A stretch of 55,796 bases of DNA, taken from assembly GCA_028684065.1 (NCBI GenBank), contig JAQUGO010000012.1, forward strand, positions 1 to 55,796, given 5' to 3'. The notes under the pieces are model-generated. The model did no database searches, had not been told where the DNA came from, and was given only the letters and a program-made list of their open reading frames with translations. Positions 17,763 to 27,387 of the stretch are shown in pieces. Source of the stretch: Sulfurospirillaceae bacterium (lineage in GTDB: Bacteria; Campylobacterota; Campylobacteria; Campylobacterales; Sulfurospirillaceae). Every line of letters begins with the position of its first letter. Positions within the stretch are counted from its first letter, which is position 1. Made by a program: the position numbers and the translations under genes.

Positions 17763-20633
17763 ATGCACAAAAATAGTATCCCATTTTCTTTTCTCTTAAA
17801 TATTGTATTTAGTGTTATCCTTCTCGCAGGAGGCTATGCCGCATATCACTTTGGCAATTTTGGGGGAGCTTCACTCAATGAATTGAAAATGGGATACATT
17901 AAAAAAGAAGATATTCAGTTTAAAGATCTCCCTACTCAATTACAAGCACATTATATTGATAAAGATGCTGTCATTGAGCAAAGCAAAGATGGCTCTTTAT
18001 TTGAAGATGAATACATAGATGAAGAAGGTAAGCCCATTCCTGAAGCGGATGTTACACCGCGCGATTTCAAGCGGATGGTTCAAAAATTACAAAAAACACT
18101 TCTTTTTTTACAACATGACAATTTACTTTTAGCGAATGAAAAGAATGATTTGCTCAGAAAAATAGATGAAATTAATAATGAACGAGAAGAAGAAAAAACT
18201 TCTCTGAGTAATAAAAACCTTGAAAAAATAAATGATGCTGAACAACAACACTATAAAAACATCAGTGATTTGACTATGAAACTCAATGAGTTACAAAAAG
18301 AAAATGTGGTCATTGCACAGCGAGCTAATATCGAAAGTAATACGCTAAAAAGCCAAATTGAAGAGTTAAAAGCACAAGCAATTGACGAACAAGATAAAAA
18401 ACGTGATGAAATTAAAAGGGCAAGAGAAGAAGAACAGTTTAAGTTGATGGATTATAAAGATAAAATCAAATTACTTAATGACCAAATAGCTCTTTTAAAT
18501 GATCAAATTAAAACTAATAATGAGTCTGCCAATAACACATTGAACCGAAAAATTGAAGAAATATCGAAACTCAAAGATGAAAGTATTCAAGCATCCAATG
18601 AAAAAAATGAGATTTTAACCAAAAATGCTAAATCTATGGTAGAACTTGAACGCAAACATAACGAAGAAATCACCAAATATGCCAAAACTATCGAACTTCT
18701 AAAGGCTGATACTGAAAAACTTATAGCCAAAAATCGTGCTGATTTAGTCAAATTGGATGAAGAAAATACAAAGAAAATAGCACAAGAACAAGAACAAACA
18801 AAAGCCGCAAATGTAGAACTGTCTAGTGCCAAAAAACATATTGACGCGCTAATGCTTGAGAATGAAAAAGATTTTAATAAATTTAGAACCTATTTAGAGG
18901 ATGAAAAAAAATTAAACAAAGAGCTTAATAGTGCCAATAAACAACTTGAGGCATCGATAGAAGCAACCGAAAAAAAATTAAACACTGTTATACTTAGCCT
19001 GAATGAAACGGTTGCTAAGAAAGAAGCTAACATCAAAGATTTGTCACAAAAGATAGTTACGTTACAAAATGAAAAACAAAATTTTGATGCTGAAGTGAAA
19101 AAGAAAATTGAAGAGAATGATCGCATTCACAACAAAAATTATAAATTATTTAATGAAAAAATAGCTGGTTTTGAAACTTCAAAACGTGAAATGCTTGAAA
19201 AACTAGACAAACAACTAGGCGAATATAAAAATGCTGCAAAAGAAAATTATGACAAAATGCAATTTCATGTCAATGAACTAACGCGTGTTAACACAGACTT
19301 AAAACTCAAGGTTGATAGTAAAGAAAAAGAGATTCAAGAACTCAATACGCAATTACTAGCATTGAACGATGCACAACAAAAAGCAAAGATTGCCCAAGAA
19401 AGTAAATTATCTGAAGTAAGAGGCGCTTTTAATGATCTTCGGGAAGATGTAAAGCAAAAAGATGCCGAAAATCTAGCTAAAATGAATTCACTAGAGAAAG
19501 AACTTCTGGCAAAAGAAACAACATTGGCAAGTTTAAAAAAAGAAGAGACTCTTAAAATAGCTTCATTTGAAAAAGTATCTCGAGATACAGAGATAAAATT
19601 ACAAACAAGCCAAAATGAACTCATTAGCAAGAATGATACAATTAAAACGCTACATGCCAAGGTAAAAGAGCTAGAAAACAATCAAATAGTTCAAACCAAT
19701 AAACAAATAGAAGATTTAAAAGCAAAACTAGCACAGATTGAAAAAAATAGACTTGCTGAAGATTCTAAAATGGTTGATTTGAAAGATGAACTTAAAAGAC
19801 GTGAGATTGAATATCTTGACAACCTTAAAGCGATGGACAAAGAGCTGAAAATGAAAGATACTAAGCTTTTAGCGATTAAAGATACGATTGCAAAAAATGA
19901 GCAATTCAAAGCAGCTCAAGAGGAAAAACTCAAAAGTGCTAAAGAAGAGTTTAAACAACGAGAACTGAATTATTTAGATACAATCAAAGCTTTAGATAAA
20001 GAGATTAAAAACAAAGAAGCTGCTTTAGTTAAAGCTGAAAAAGGCGAAACAAGTACTATTGTTGAGTTAAAAAATGAACTTAAAACAAAAGAAACTGACT
20101 TGCTAAGAACCAAAGATGACCTTACAAAACGCTTGGCTTCCAGTGAACAAACCATTAAAACTTTAGGCGAGAAAATAAAACTCTTAGAAACAGCCTCATC
20201 ATCCAAAGCTCTACAACAAGCCTCTATACCTGCAACGAAAGTAGAGACCAAAGCATCCAAATTAGTCTTCATAGAAAAAATAACGTGTACCGATATGGGT
20301 ACAGGGGTGAATGCGGTAAGTGATACTTGTAAACAAAATGTAAAATCATTTTTAAACAAATATGATACATCTTACTATTTTGAAGTGGCTCCTATTGTTG
20401 ATAATGGTGGTTTTGCATCACTTAAGTTAATTAAAAATAAAAAAGTTGGCATAGACGATAGTGAAATTGATAGAATTACTGGACTTGCCAATATAGGATT
20501 AGGAAAAGCGAGAGCAAAAGCGGGTGGTGAGCTTGTAACGGGTACATTAGGCGAGGGGGCAAAGATTAGTTATGCACTATCTAATGTAGAAATTGATCGT
20601 GCGCGAGGATTTCAAATCAGTGTCTACAAATAA
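17763..20633 (+). CDS. Large membrane-anchored coiled-coil protein
   Basis: A 956-residue protein I cannot assign. Residues about 8-28 are a single uncleaved-looking membrane anchor, followed by a roughly 80-residue acidic linker. About 105-815 is almost uninterrupted heptad-repeat coiled coil, extremely rich in Lys, Glu, Asn and Leu. A compact C-terminal domain (about 833-956) contains two cysteines (TCTDMG and SDTCKQN) that could form a disulfide outside the cytoplasm. The end of this domain (GLGKARAKAGGELV then ARGFQISVY) vaguely recalls the last helix and strand of OmpA-like domains. A spacer spanning the periplasm is one reading. The downstream methyltransferase gene starts 4 bases after the stop. 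Confidence 0.8.
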   Translation: MHKNSIPFSFLLNIVFSVILLAGGYAAYHFGNFGGASLNELKMGYIKKEDIQFKDLPTQLQAHYIDKDAVIEQSKDGSLFEDEYIDEEGKPIPEADVTPRDFKRMVQKLQKTLLFLQHDNLLLANEKNDLLRKIDEINNEREEEKTSLSNKNLEKINDAEQQHYKNISDLTMKLNELQKENVVIAQRANIESNTLKSQIEELKAQAIDEQDKKRDEIKRAREEEQFKLMDYKDKIKLLNDQIALLNDQIKTNNESANNTLNRKIEEISKLKDESIQASNEKNEILTKNAKSMVELERKHNEEITKYAKTIELLKADTEKLIAKNRADLVKLDEENTKKIAQEQEQTKAANVELSSAKKHIDALMLENEKDFNKFRTYLEDEKKLNKELNSANKQLEASIEATEKKLNTVILSLNETVAKKEANIKDLSQKIVTLQNEKQNFDAEVKKKIEENDRIHNKNYKLFNEKIAGFETSKREMLEKLDKQLGEYKNAAKENYDKMQFHVNELTRVNTDLKLKVDSKEKEIQELNTQLLALNDAQQKAKIAQESKLSEVRGAFNDLREDVKQKDAENLAKMNSLEKELLAKETTLASLKKEETLKIASFEKVSRDTEIKLQTSQNELISKNDTIKTLHAKVKELENNQIVQTNKQIEDLKAKLAQIEKNRLAEDSKMVDLKDELKRREIEYLDNLKAMDKELKMKDTKLLAIKDTIAKNEQFKAAQEEKLKSAKEEFKQRELNYLDTIKALDKEIKNKEAALVKAEKGETSTIVELKNELKTKETDLLRTKDDLTKRLASSEQTIKTLGEKIKLLETASSSKALQQASIPATKVETKASKLVFIEKITCTDMGTGVNAVSDTCKQNVKSFLNKYDTSYYFEVAPIVDNGGFASLKLIKNKKVGIDDSEIDRITGLANIGLGKARAKAGGELVTGTLGEGAKISYALSNVEIDRARGFQISVYK

Positions 20634-20637
20634 TACC

Positions 20638-21342
20638 ATGCTTTTAAATCAACCCGAAGAAGGGTATCGATATAATAGTGATACTCTTTTACTCTATGAT
20701 TTTATTAAGTCCTTTAATCCTAAAGGAAGTTTGCTTGATGTTGGTTGTGGATGTGGTATTTTAGGATTACTTTTAAAAAGAGATTTTCCTACATTAGATG
20801 TTCATCTCTTAGATATTCAAGAACAAAACTATCTTTTGAGTCGAAATAACGCTGAGCAAAATTCAATTGCAATTGAAAGCTTTACATGTAATGATTATTT
20901 AATCACAAAATTTGAAGATAAATTTGACTTTATTGTCTCTAATCCACCTTTTTATCACACGGGTGTTGTTAAAAGTACCAATCTTTCTTTGTCTATAAGT
21001 CGCCACAGTAGCTACCTTCCTTTTGATAAATTTGCACATAAAGTTACAAAGACATTAAGTAACAAAGGATATTTTTGCTTTTGTTATGATGCTAAACAGT
21101 TGGATATTTTAATGTGCGAGCTTTTGGCTAATAAGCTTAATGTGGAAGATATCTGCTTTGTATATCCTAAAGTAGATAAAGAAGCCTCTTTAGTTTTGAT
21201 TCGTGCACGCAAAAATTCTAAAACGCTATGTAAAATTCATCCACCAATATTTATGTATGAAAATGAAAACTTTTCCACAAAAGTGCAATCTATTTTTGCA
21301 CACTCTCAAACAAAGAGTTACACATGCAATCATCTATTATGA
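20638..21342 (+). CDS. TrmN6-like tRNA1(Val) adenine-N6 methyltransferase
   Basis: About 234 residues from the ATG at 20638. The start LLNQPEEGYRYNSDTLLLYDF, SAM-binding LLDVGCGCGILGLLL and adenine-N6 motif FIVSNPPFYHTG match the TrmN6 (YfiC) family, which methylates A37 of tRNA1(Val); the exact target here is inferred. The reading frame is open further upstream; a GTG at 20620 with GAGGA 10 bases before it is a credible alternative start that would overlap the coiled-coil gene. It is the first of six tightly packed genes. Confidence 0.82.
   Translation: MLLNQPEEGYRYNSDTLLLYDFIKSFNPKGSLLDVGCGCGILGLLLKRDFPTLDVHLLDIQEQNYLLSRNNAEQNSIAIESFTCNDYLITKFEDKFDFIVSNPPFYHTGVVKSTNLSLSISRHSSYLPFDKFAHKVTKTLSNKGYFCFCYDAKQLDILMCELLANKLNVEDICFVYPKVDKEASLVLIRARKNSKTLCKIHPPIFMYENENFSTKVQSIFAHSQTKSYTCNHLL
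20882..20891. repeat. TTACATGTAA palindrome, copy 3
   Basis: A perfect copy inside the TrmN6-like gene, encoding part of a Phe-Thr-Cys-Asn stretch. It has no obvious regulatory placement. Confidence 0.55.
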
Positions 21343-21707
21343 CAAAAAATAATTATCCCTACAGCTTCAATACAAAAGCATGTGAATCATGTGCTGGTAA
21401 TTGTTGTATTGGAGAAAGTGGTTATATTTGGGCCAATAATGAAGAAATTATTGCGATGAGTGAGTATTTAAACTATAAAAAGGAAGATTTTATAAATGAG
21501 TATTTACTAAAAGTACGCTATCGTTTCAGCATAAAAGAGGTACCCTATACCGGTGGCCATAGATGTATCTTTTTTGATTTAGAAAAAAGACAATGCCGCA
21601 TTTATGCTGTGCGTCCAAATCAATGTAGAACGTTCCCTTTTTGGGACTATTTTAAAGAAAATATTAATGAGGTTGAATCAGAATGTCCCGGTATTATCCG
21701 TTTATAA
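21324..21707 (+). CDS. YkgJ-family cysteine-cluster protein
   Basis: A 127-residue protein with CESCAGNCCIGESG near the N terminus, GGHRCIFFDLEKRQCRIYAVRP in the middle and NQCRTFPFWDYF, the arrangement of the YkgJ/Fe-S oxidoreductase-like family thought to bind zinc or an iron-sulfur cluster. The precise role is unknown. The ATG at 21324 has AAAGAG 5-6 bases upstream; a second ATG at 21339 forms an ATGA overlap with the preceding stop and is also possible. The 3' end overlaps the TPR lipoprotein gene by 25 bases. Confidence 0.82.
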   Translation: MQSSIMTKNNYPYSFNTKACESCAGNCCIGESGYIWANNEEIIAMSEYLNYKKEDFINEYLLKVRYRFSIKEVPYTGGHRCIFFDLEKRQCRIYAVRPNQCRTFPFWDYFKENINEVESECPGIIRL

Positions 21708-22945
21708 TTGCACTGTTCCTTTTGACTGGTTGTAGCACAAAAGAGATGATTTATAATGAAACAACGAAAAAATCATTTGAAGAAGAAGATAACTTAATTT
21801 TACAAGCATTAAATTATCAACAAAATGGTGATTATGTTAATGCAAAAAAGATTTATCATCTTTTATATGACCAAAGTCAGAAAAAAATCTATTTAGCAGA
21901 AGAAGCTGGTTTGGCTTTTGTTTTAGGTGATAAAGATGCTCTCAACCTCATTCAAATGGGTATTCAAAAATATCCAGAAGAAAAAAACTTTAATCGCTTA
22001 TTAGTAGGACAATTGGTTAAAGAGAAACGTTATACAGAAGCAGAGCAAGAGATATTGGCACTCCTAAGAATAGACAAAAGTGTACAACACCTTAGTATCG
22101 CAGGTAATCTTTATTTACAAATGAAAGAATATCCATTGGCATTAAAATATTTTGAAAGTGCCTATAAACAAGAACAATCTGAAGATATTTTAATCAATAT
22201 TGTAGAACTACTTTATCGCTTTTTGAGTAAGAAAGATGATGCAATTGCTTATTTAGAAACTTATGCAAGTATGGAAGGATGTGGGAAAAGTGCTTGTTTT
22301 AGATTGCTAGAAATCTATGGTAGAGATAGAAATATTAAAGGGCTTATCTCCACCTATAAAAAGCTTTATAAAGAAAATCCAAATGAAGAGTTTTCTAAAA
22401 AAATTGTCGAACTTTTGATATATAAGAAAGAGACTAAAGAAGCTATTTCATTTTTAGAAAAAAATCAAACAAATCCTACCCTTCTTTTAGAAATCTATGT
22501 AAATCAAAAACTGTTTGAAAAAGCTTATAAACTCGCTGACAAACTGTACAAAGAAAGCAAAAACCTTGATTTTTTAGGCAAAATGGCTATCTACGAATAC
22601 GAACTCAATAAAGCAAATCTAACCCCTGATGTTCTACACTCAATTCAATCAAAATTTGATGAAGTCACGAGTGTTTTACATGATTCTGTCTATCTCAATT
22701 ATTATGGCTATTTATTGATTGATCATGATATTAATATAGAAAAAGGCTTAAGTCTTGTCCAAGAGGCTTTGAAGATAGAACCAAATTCACCGTATTATCT
22801 TGATTCCTTAGCATGGGGACTTTATAAATTAGGAAAATGTGCTGAGGCTAATGAGATTATGAAATATTTTGGTGAAAATATTTATGAAGAAGAAGTGGCT
22901 CAACACTTTGAAGCCATCAAAAAATGTTTGAAAGAGAAACAATGA
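21683..22945 (+). CDS. TPR-repeat lipoprotein
   Basis: A 420-residue exported lipoprotein. [18 protein letters not shown] is a signal peptide ending in the lipobox LTGC, so the mature protein would start at Cys17. The rest consists of helical TPR-like repeats (for example [57 protein letters not shown]). Residue 18 is Ser, compatible with outer-membrane sorting. A scaffold role for an envelope complex is likely, but the partner is unknown. It overlaps both neighbouring genes. Confidence 0.8.
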   Translation: MSRYYPFIIALFLLTGCSTKEMIYNETTKKSFEEEDNLILQALNYQQNGDYVNAKKIYHLLYDQSQKKIYLAEEAGLAFVLGDKDALNLIQMGIQKYPEEKNFNRLLVGQLVKEKRYTEAEQEILALLRIDKSVQHLSIAGNLYLQMKEYPLALKYFESAYKQEQSEDILINIVELLYRFLSKKDDAIAYLETYASMEGCGKSACFRLLEIYGRDRNIKGLISTYKKLYKENPNEEFSKKIVELLIYKKETKEAISFLEKNQTNPTLLLEIYVNQKLFEKAYKLADKLYKESKNLDFLGKMAIYEYELNKANLTPDVLHSIQSKFDEVTSVLHDSVYLNYYGYLLIDHDINIEKGLSLVQEALKIEPNSPYYLDSLAWGLYKLGKCAEANEIMKYFGENIYEEEVAQHFEAIKKCLKEKQ

Positions 22946-23730
22946 TATTAGATGAAATCATTAAAAGAACACGAGAAGATTTAGAAGTAAAGAAAAAAAA
23001 ATTTACAATGGATTGGTTAGGACGTAGTCTTGCCTACAATACGTATATGCCACGAAACGTTAAACCCTATCTTACAGCAACACCAGAAAATCCTTATCGG
23101 ATTATCGCCGAAGTGAAAAAAGCCAGTCCAAGCAAAGGTATTATCAAAGAAGATTTTGATCCTATTATAATTGCCAAAGCCTATGAACTTGGTGGTGCTG
23201 ATGCTATTTCTGTATTAACAGAACCTCATTATTTTCAAGGCAATCTTGAGTATCTAACAGAAATAAGGCGTTATGTACCTACACCACTATTGCGTAAAGA
23301 TTTTATTATTGATGAATACCAAATTCTTGAAGCACTAGTTTATGGTGCTGATTTTATTTTACTTATTGCCAAAGCCCTCACAAAACAAGAACTCAAAAAT
23401 CTTCTTGAGTATGCCCTAAGACTTGGGCTCGAAGTTTTAGTTGAAATTCACGATAAAGAAGATTTAGTAAAAGCTATTTTTGCTGGTGCAACTATTATTG
23501 GTGTTAATCATCGAAACTTAGAGACATTTGAGATGGATATGACATTAACTGAAAAACTTATGCCACTTATTCCACAAGGAAAAATCATTGTGGCAGAAAG
23601 CGGATTACATGATAAAGAAACTATCGTCAACTTAAGTAAAATTGGCGTCGATGCTTTTTTAATTGGCGAATACTTTATGCGTGAAGCTGACATCAAATCC
23701 TCTGTACAAGCAATTAAAAAAGTAGATTAA
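22942..23730 (+). CDS. trpC: Indole-3-glycerol phosphate synthase
   Basis: A 262-residue TIM-barrel enzyme converting CdRP to indole-3-glycerol phosphate in tryptophan synthesis. [44 protein letters not shown] and [13 protein letters not shown] are the canonical active-site strands. The ATG at 22942 overlaps the previous stop as ATGA and has AAAGAGA upstream, so I prefer it to an in-frame ATG at 22924. The gene sits outside any trp operon, as is common when trp genes are scattered. It overlaps the HIT gene by one base. Confidence 0.94.
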   Translation: MILDEIIKRTREDLEVKKKKFTMDWLGRSLAYNTYMPRNVKPYLTATPENPYRIIAEVKKASPSKGIIKEDFDPIIIAKAYELGGADAISVLTEPHYFQGNLEYLTEIRRYVPTPLLRKDFIIDEYQILEALVYGADFILLIAKALTKQELKNLLEYALRLGLEVLVEIHDKEDLVKAIFAGATIIGVNHRNLETFEMDMTLTEKLMPLIPQGKIIVAESGLHDKETIVNLSKIGVDAFLIGEYFMREADIKSSVQAIKKVD

Positions 23731-24221
23731 TGGAATATTTATATGCACCATGGCGCGATACCTACTTTAAAGAGAAAGTAGATGGTTGCGTTTTTTGTAA
23801 CCTTTCAAATCATCCGCACTTAGACACAATGCATCACGTTTTATACCGTGATGAAATTTGTTTTATTGTTATGAATCGTTATCCTTACTCAGCAGGACAT
23901 TTTATGGTTATACCACATTATCACACCGATGCACTTGAAAATCTTGACGAACAAGCATGGTTACATATGTCTCATATCATACAACAGTGCGTCAAAATGC
24001 TGAAAATTGGGCTTGAAGCACAAGGTGTCAATCTAGGTATGAATTTAGGTAAAAGTGCAGGGGCAGGCATTGCTGAGCACATTCATTACCACATTATTCC
24101 TCGCTGGATTGGTGATACAAATTTTATTACAACTGTTGCCAATACTCGTGTCTATTCAACAGATTTTGAAAAAATATATCAAACATTAAAAGATTTGATT
24201 CCTGAGTTTATTTCATGTTAA
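23730..24221 (+). CDS. HIT family hydrolase
   Basis: The 163-residue protein has CVFCNLSNHP near the start, a zinc-site-like element, and the catalytic histidine triad GIAEHIHYHIIPRW near the end. These features fit the HIT superfamily of nucleotide phosphoramidases and dinucleoside hydrolases (Fhit or Ap4A-phosphorylase-like). The substrate cannot be specified. The start codon shares its first base with the trpC stop, and it overlaps the next gene by 7 bases. Confidence 0.9.
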   Translation: MEYLYAPWRDTYFKEKVDGCVFCNLSNHPHLDTMHHVLYRDEICFIVMNRYPYSAGHFMVIPHYHTDALENLDEQAWLHMSHIIQQCVKMLKIGLEAQGVNLGMNLGKSAGAGIAEHIHYHIIPRWIGDTNFITTVANTRVYSTDFEKIYQTLKDLIPEFISC

Positions 24222-25231
24222 CAGAATTAGACGGAGATGCTTTTGTTCATAAAAAAGCAGAATTCTCCCTTTTAATTGATGCCAGAAGCCCTAAAGAATT
24301 TACAGAATCACATATTCCAGAAGCGCAAAACTATTATGCCCTAAGCGATAGTGAACATCACGAAGTTGGATATACCTATAAACAAATTTCGCACAATGAT
24401 GCTAAAGTATTAGGGGCTCATTATATCTGTCTAAATGTTGCTAAATATCTCTTAGAAATATCAAAGAAACATCCCATAGGTAGTAAAATAGGTATTTATT
24501 GTGCCAAAGGTGGCCTTAGGTCTAGTTCTATTGCTATTATTCTTTCTCATGTTGGTTATCAGGTATTCAAACTCAAAGGTGGCTATAAAAGCTACCGATA
24601 TTATGTACTCAATTACCTTGATAAGCTACCACACAAAAAGTATATTGTTCTTGGCGGCAACACAGGTTGTGGTAAAAGTGAATTATTGAAATTTTTACCT
24701 CATAGTATCGATTTAGAAGCCTTTGCCAATCACCTTGGTTCTACTTTTGGCAGTATCAAAGGTATACAACCGAGTCAAAAAATGTTTGAGAATTCTTTGT
24801 TTGAAGCATTTTTTTCGATTCCTTCTGAAGCAGCTATTTTTATTGAAGGGGAGAGCAAACGCATTGGGAATGTAACACTTCCTACCCTTCTTCACAATAG
24901 GATGAAAGAGAGCTTTCGCATTGAAATAACAGCTCCAATAGAGCAAAGAGTTCAGCGTATTTTGAAAGATTATATAAAAATTGATGATGCTTTCTTTTAT
25001 AAAGCTATGCAAACTATCACTCCGTATATTAAAACTACCTCCAAAGAAGAGATTATAGATGCATATCAAAGGGATGATTTAGCAATGGTTGCCAAGCTAC
25101 TTTTAATTGATTATTATGATATTGTTTATAAAAAGCCTAGTAAGGTTGATTTTAAAATAGATAATGCTGATATCAAGAGCACACTATTAGCCTTAAATAC
25201 TTTACATGTGAAGTTCCTATCCATTTTATAA
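24215..25231 (+). CDS. mnmH: tRNA 2-selenouridine(34) synthase
   Basis: The 338-residue protein has an N-terminal rhodanese domain with active cysteine C96 in YCAKGGLRSSS, joined to a P-loop domain with Walker A GGNTGCGKSELL (147-158). This two-domain order is diagnostic of SelU/MnmH, which replaces sulfur by selenium in 2-thiouridine at the wobble position of some tRNAs, using selenophosphate. It implies a selD gene elsewhere. The usual Arg in the cysteine loop (CxRGG) is Lys here, a conservative change. It is the last gene of the overlapping run. Confidence 0.92.
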   Translation: MLTELDGDAFVHKKAEFSLLIDARSPKEFTESHIPEAQNYYALSDSEHHEVGYTYKQISHNDAKVLGAHYICLNVAKYLLEISKKHPIGSKIGIYCAKGGLRSSSIAIILSHVGYQVFKLKGGYKSYRYYVLNYLDKLPHKKYIVLGGNTGCGKSELLKFLPHSIDLEAFANHLGSTFGSIKGIQPSQKMFENSLFEAFFSIPSEAAIFIEGESKRIGNVTLPTLLHNRMKESFRIEITAPIEQRVQRILKDYIKIDDAFFYKAMQTITPYIKTTSKEEIIDAYQRDDLAMVAKLLLIDYYDIVYKKPSKVDFKIDNADIKSTLLALNTLHVKFLSIL

Positions 25232-25311
25232 CCAATCTGCTATAAAAAAGTACATTATTGTTTTTGTATAAATATTAATCACTTTTGTTTACTATATTTC
25301 TTATCTAATGT

Positions 25312-25317
25312 TATAAT
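25312..25317 (+). promoter_or_regulatory. Probable -10 box for the HBM chemoreceptor
   Basis: TATAAT lies about 50 bases before the ATG at 25369, in an AT-rich leader. The ribosome site AGGAGGAG (25358-25365) is unusually strong. Confidence 0.5.
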
Positions 25318-25368
25318 TTAATACTAAAAGTGCTCTAAAATATATTGTAAGTTATGCAGGAGGAGATT

Positions 25369-27225
25369 ATGTTTAAAAATCTATCCATTAAAGCAAAAAA
25401 TATTATTTTAGCAATTGTTGTACTTCTTGGAATGAGTGCTATTCATATTACTTCTAAAATTTTTAATGATGAAGAAAAAGAGCTTTTATCATTGCATAAT
25501 AATGTTGCTCAAGTAAAAGAGTATATTTTACAACTACGTAAAGATGAAAAAGATTTTTTTGCAAGAAAAGATCTTAAATACATCAAAACATTCCAGGATT
25601 CACTTAAAAAAATCAATGTACACATTAAAGAAATCATTGTTAATGCAACAAAACTTGATGTTGAAACTACTGAATTTAAACAATTAGAAGGTACTGTAGA
25701 GTACTATGCCAAAGTATTTGATGAAATCGTTGCATTGCACAAAAAAGTTGGACTTAATCCTGAAGATGGACTTGAAGGGACGCTTCGTAAAGCAGTGCAT
25801 GATGCAGAAGCTATCTATAAAACACATCATGATTATCAGATGCAAACGCTCATGCTAACGCTTCGTAGAAATGAAAAAGATTTTATGTTACGAATGTCAC
25901 CCAAATATCTTGATGAACATGCTGCAAACTATCAAAAAGCACTCTCATATATTCAATCACATGAAGAACTTGCTTCAACTCAAAACCTCATGCAAGCGTA
26001 TAGAGACCGTTTTGTAGAGTATGCAAAAGCTATTGAAACTATTGGTTTTAATGAAAAAAGTGGCTTAACTGGAAAATTACGAGATACGATACACGAAACA
26101 GAATCCATTATTGAGCACACAATTAAAAATATGGAAGAGAATATTCAAAATCATATATATCATACAAATATGATTTATTTAATGGTAGGTGGCATTGTTA
26201 CAACTACCGTATTAATACTCATTTTTATTATTATACGTAGTGTCCTTGTACCACTTCATTCTCTTACAAAAACCATTGTTTCAAATGAAAGAGATTTGAC
26301 ATTGCGTTATAACACGCCTTATAATGATGAACTCAAAGAAATTGTAGATGCACTGAATGGTTTTATGGAAAGATTACGTAAAATTGTTATTGGGGCAATC
26401 AATGCGAGTGATGAGAATGCAACGGTTGCATATGAACTCTCAAACACATCTAATAATATTGGCAAACGAGCAGAAGAAGAAAGTCGCATTGTTGCCCAAA
26501 CGACAAAAAGTGGCTATGAGGCGAAAGTACAAATTGAAGAGTCAGTTTTCACAACAAAAGCTGCAAAAAAAGAGATTGAAGAGACCAATAGTTCTCTCAC
26601 AGATGCCACTGCCATTTTTAGCGTTCTTATTCAACAAATTGGTCAAACAGCAGCTGTCGAAAGTGACTTACAAATCAAATTAGAAACGCTATCTCATGAT
26701 GCAGATAAAGTTAAAGATGTCCTTAATATTATTAATGATATTGCAGATCAAACCAATCTCTTAGCATTGAATGCAGCCATTGAAGCTGCCCGTGCAGGAG
26801 AACATGGACGAGGTTTTGCAGTAGTTGCAGATGAAGTAAGATTATTAGCCGAACGTACACAAAAAAGCCTTGTAGAGATTAATACAACCGTTAGTGTTAT
26901 TCTTGAAGCTATTAGAGATTCTGGTTCACAAATGGATATTAATGCTAAACTCTTTAATGAATTGGTCAAACAATCTGAAATTGTTTCGAGTAAAATTACA
27001 GCATCCGTTGCTTTTATGCAAAACACTCTTAAAGTAATGGATACGGCTACATCTATGTCGGAATACTCTGGCAATAAAATCAAAATAGCCATGGAGGAGA
27101 TGAATCATATCCATGAAATAACAACAAGTAATGCAAAAGATTTAGAAGAGATTGCCTCAGCTACTGAGCATTTACACAATGTCACCCAAAATCTTAACGA
27201 TCAGTTGCATTATTTTAAAGTATAA
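25369..27225 (+). CDS. Methyl-accepting chemotaxis protein with HBM-like sensor
   Basis: A 618-residue chemoreceptor. The ATG at 25369 is preferred over 25354 because AGGAGGAG ends three bases before it. Membrane segments at about 10-29 and 269-290 enclose a helical periplasmic domain made of two related halves: LRKDEKDFFARKD (56-68) recurs as LRRNEKDFMLRMS (165-177), and GLEGTLRKAVHDAE as GLTGKLRDTIHETE. This duplication and the DEKDF/NEKDF motifs fit the helical bimodular (HBM) domain known from Pseudomonas McpS, which binds TCA intermediates. HAMP and the standard signalling hairpin follow. The ligand is not readable. Confidence 0.92.
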   Translation: MFKNLSIKAKNIILAIVVLLGMSAIHITSKIFNDEEKELLSLHNNVAQVKEYILQLRKDEKDFFARKDLKYIKTFQDSLKKINVHIKEIIVNATKLDVETTEFKQLEGTVEYYAKVFDEIVALHKKVGLNPEDGLEGTLRKAVHDAEAIYKTHHDYQMQTLMLTLRRNEKDFMLRMSPKYLDEHAANYQKALSYIQSHEELASTQNLMQAYRDRFVEYAKAIETIGFNEKSGLTGKLRDTIHETESIIEHTIKNMEENIQNHIYHTNMIYLMVGGIVTTTVLILIFIIIRSVLVPLHSLTKTIVSNERDLTLRYNTPYNDELKEIVDALNGFMERLRKIVIGAINASDENATVAYELSNTSNNIGKRAEEESRIVAQTTKSGYEAKVQIEESVFTTKAAKKEIEETNSSLTDATAIFSVLIQQIGQTAAVESDLQIKLETLSHDADKVKDVLNIINDIADQTNLLALNAAIEAARAGEHGRGFAVVADEVRLLAERTQKSLVEINTTVSVILEAIRDSGSQMDINAKLFNELVKQSEIVSSKITASVAFMQNTLKVMDTATSMSEYSGNKIKIAMEEMNHIHEITTSNAKDLEEIASATEHLHNVTQNLNDQLHYFKV

Positions 27226-27387
27226 AAAAAGTATATTGATAGGGAGTAGTATATCTTAACTATTTTCTATCAAACATCAGTAAAGATTTAATTGAAGGGA
27301 AGAAAAAATATTTTATACTTTATTATTATTATTTCTATTTGTTTAAATCCAATTTAATTTTAATACTCTATCAGAACAATGCAAAGA

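Noticed and set aside
18587-20359. Several Ser/Phe-rich open frames antisense to the coiled-coil gene
   Set aside because: They are complements of Lys/Glu-rich codons, lack ribosome sites and overlap a clearly coding gene.
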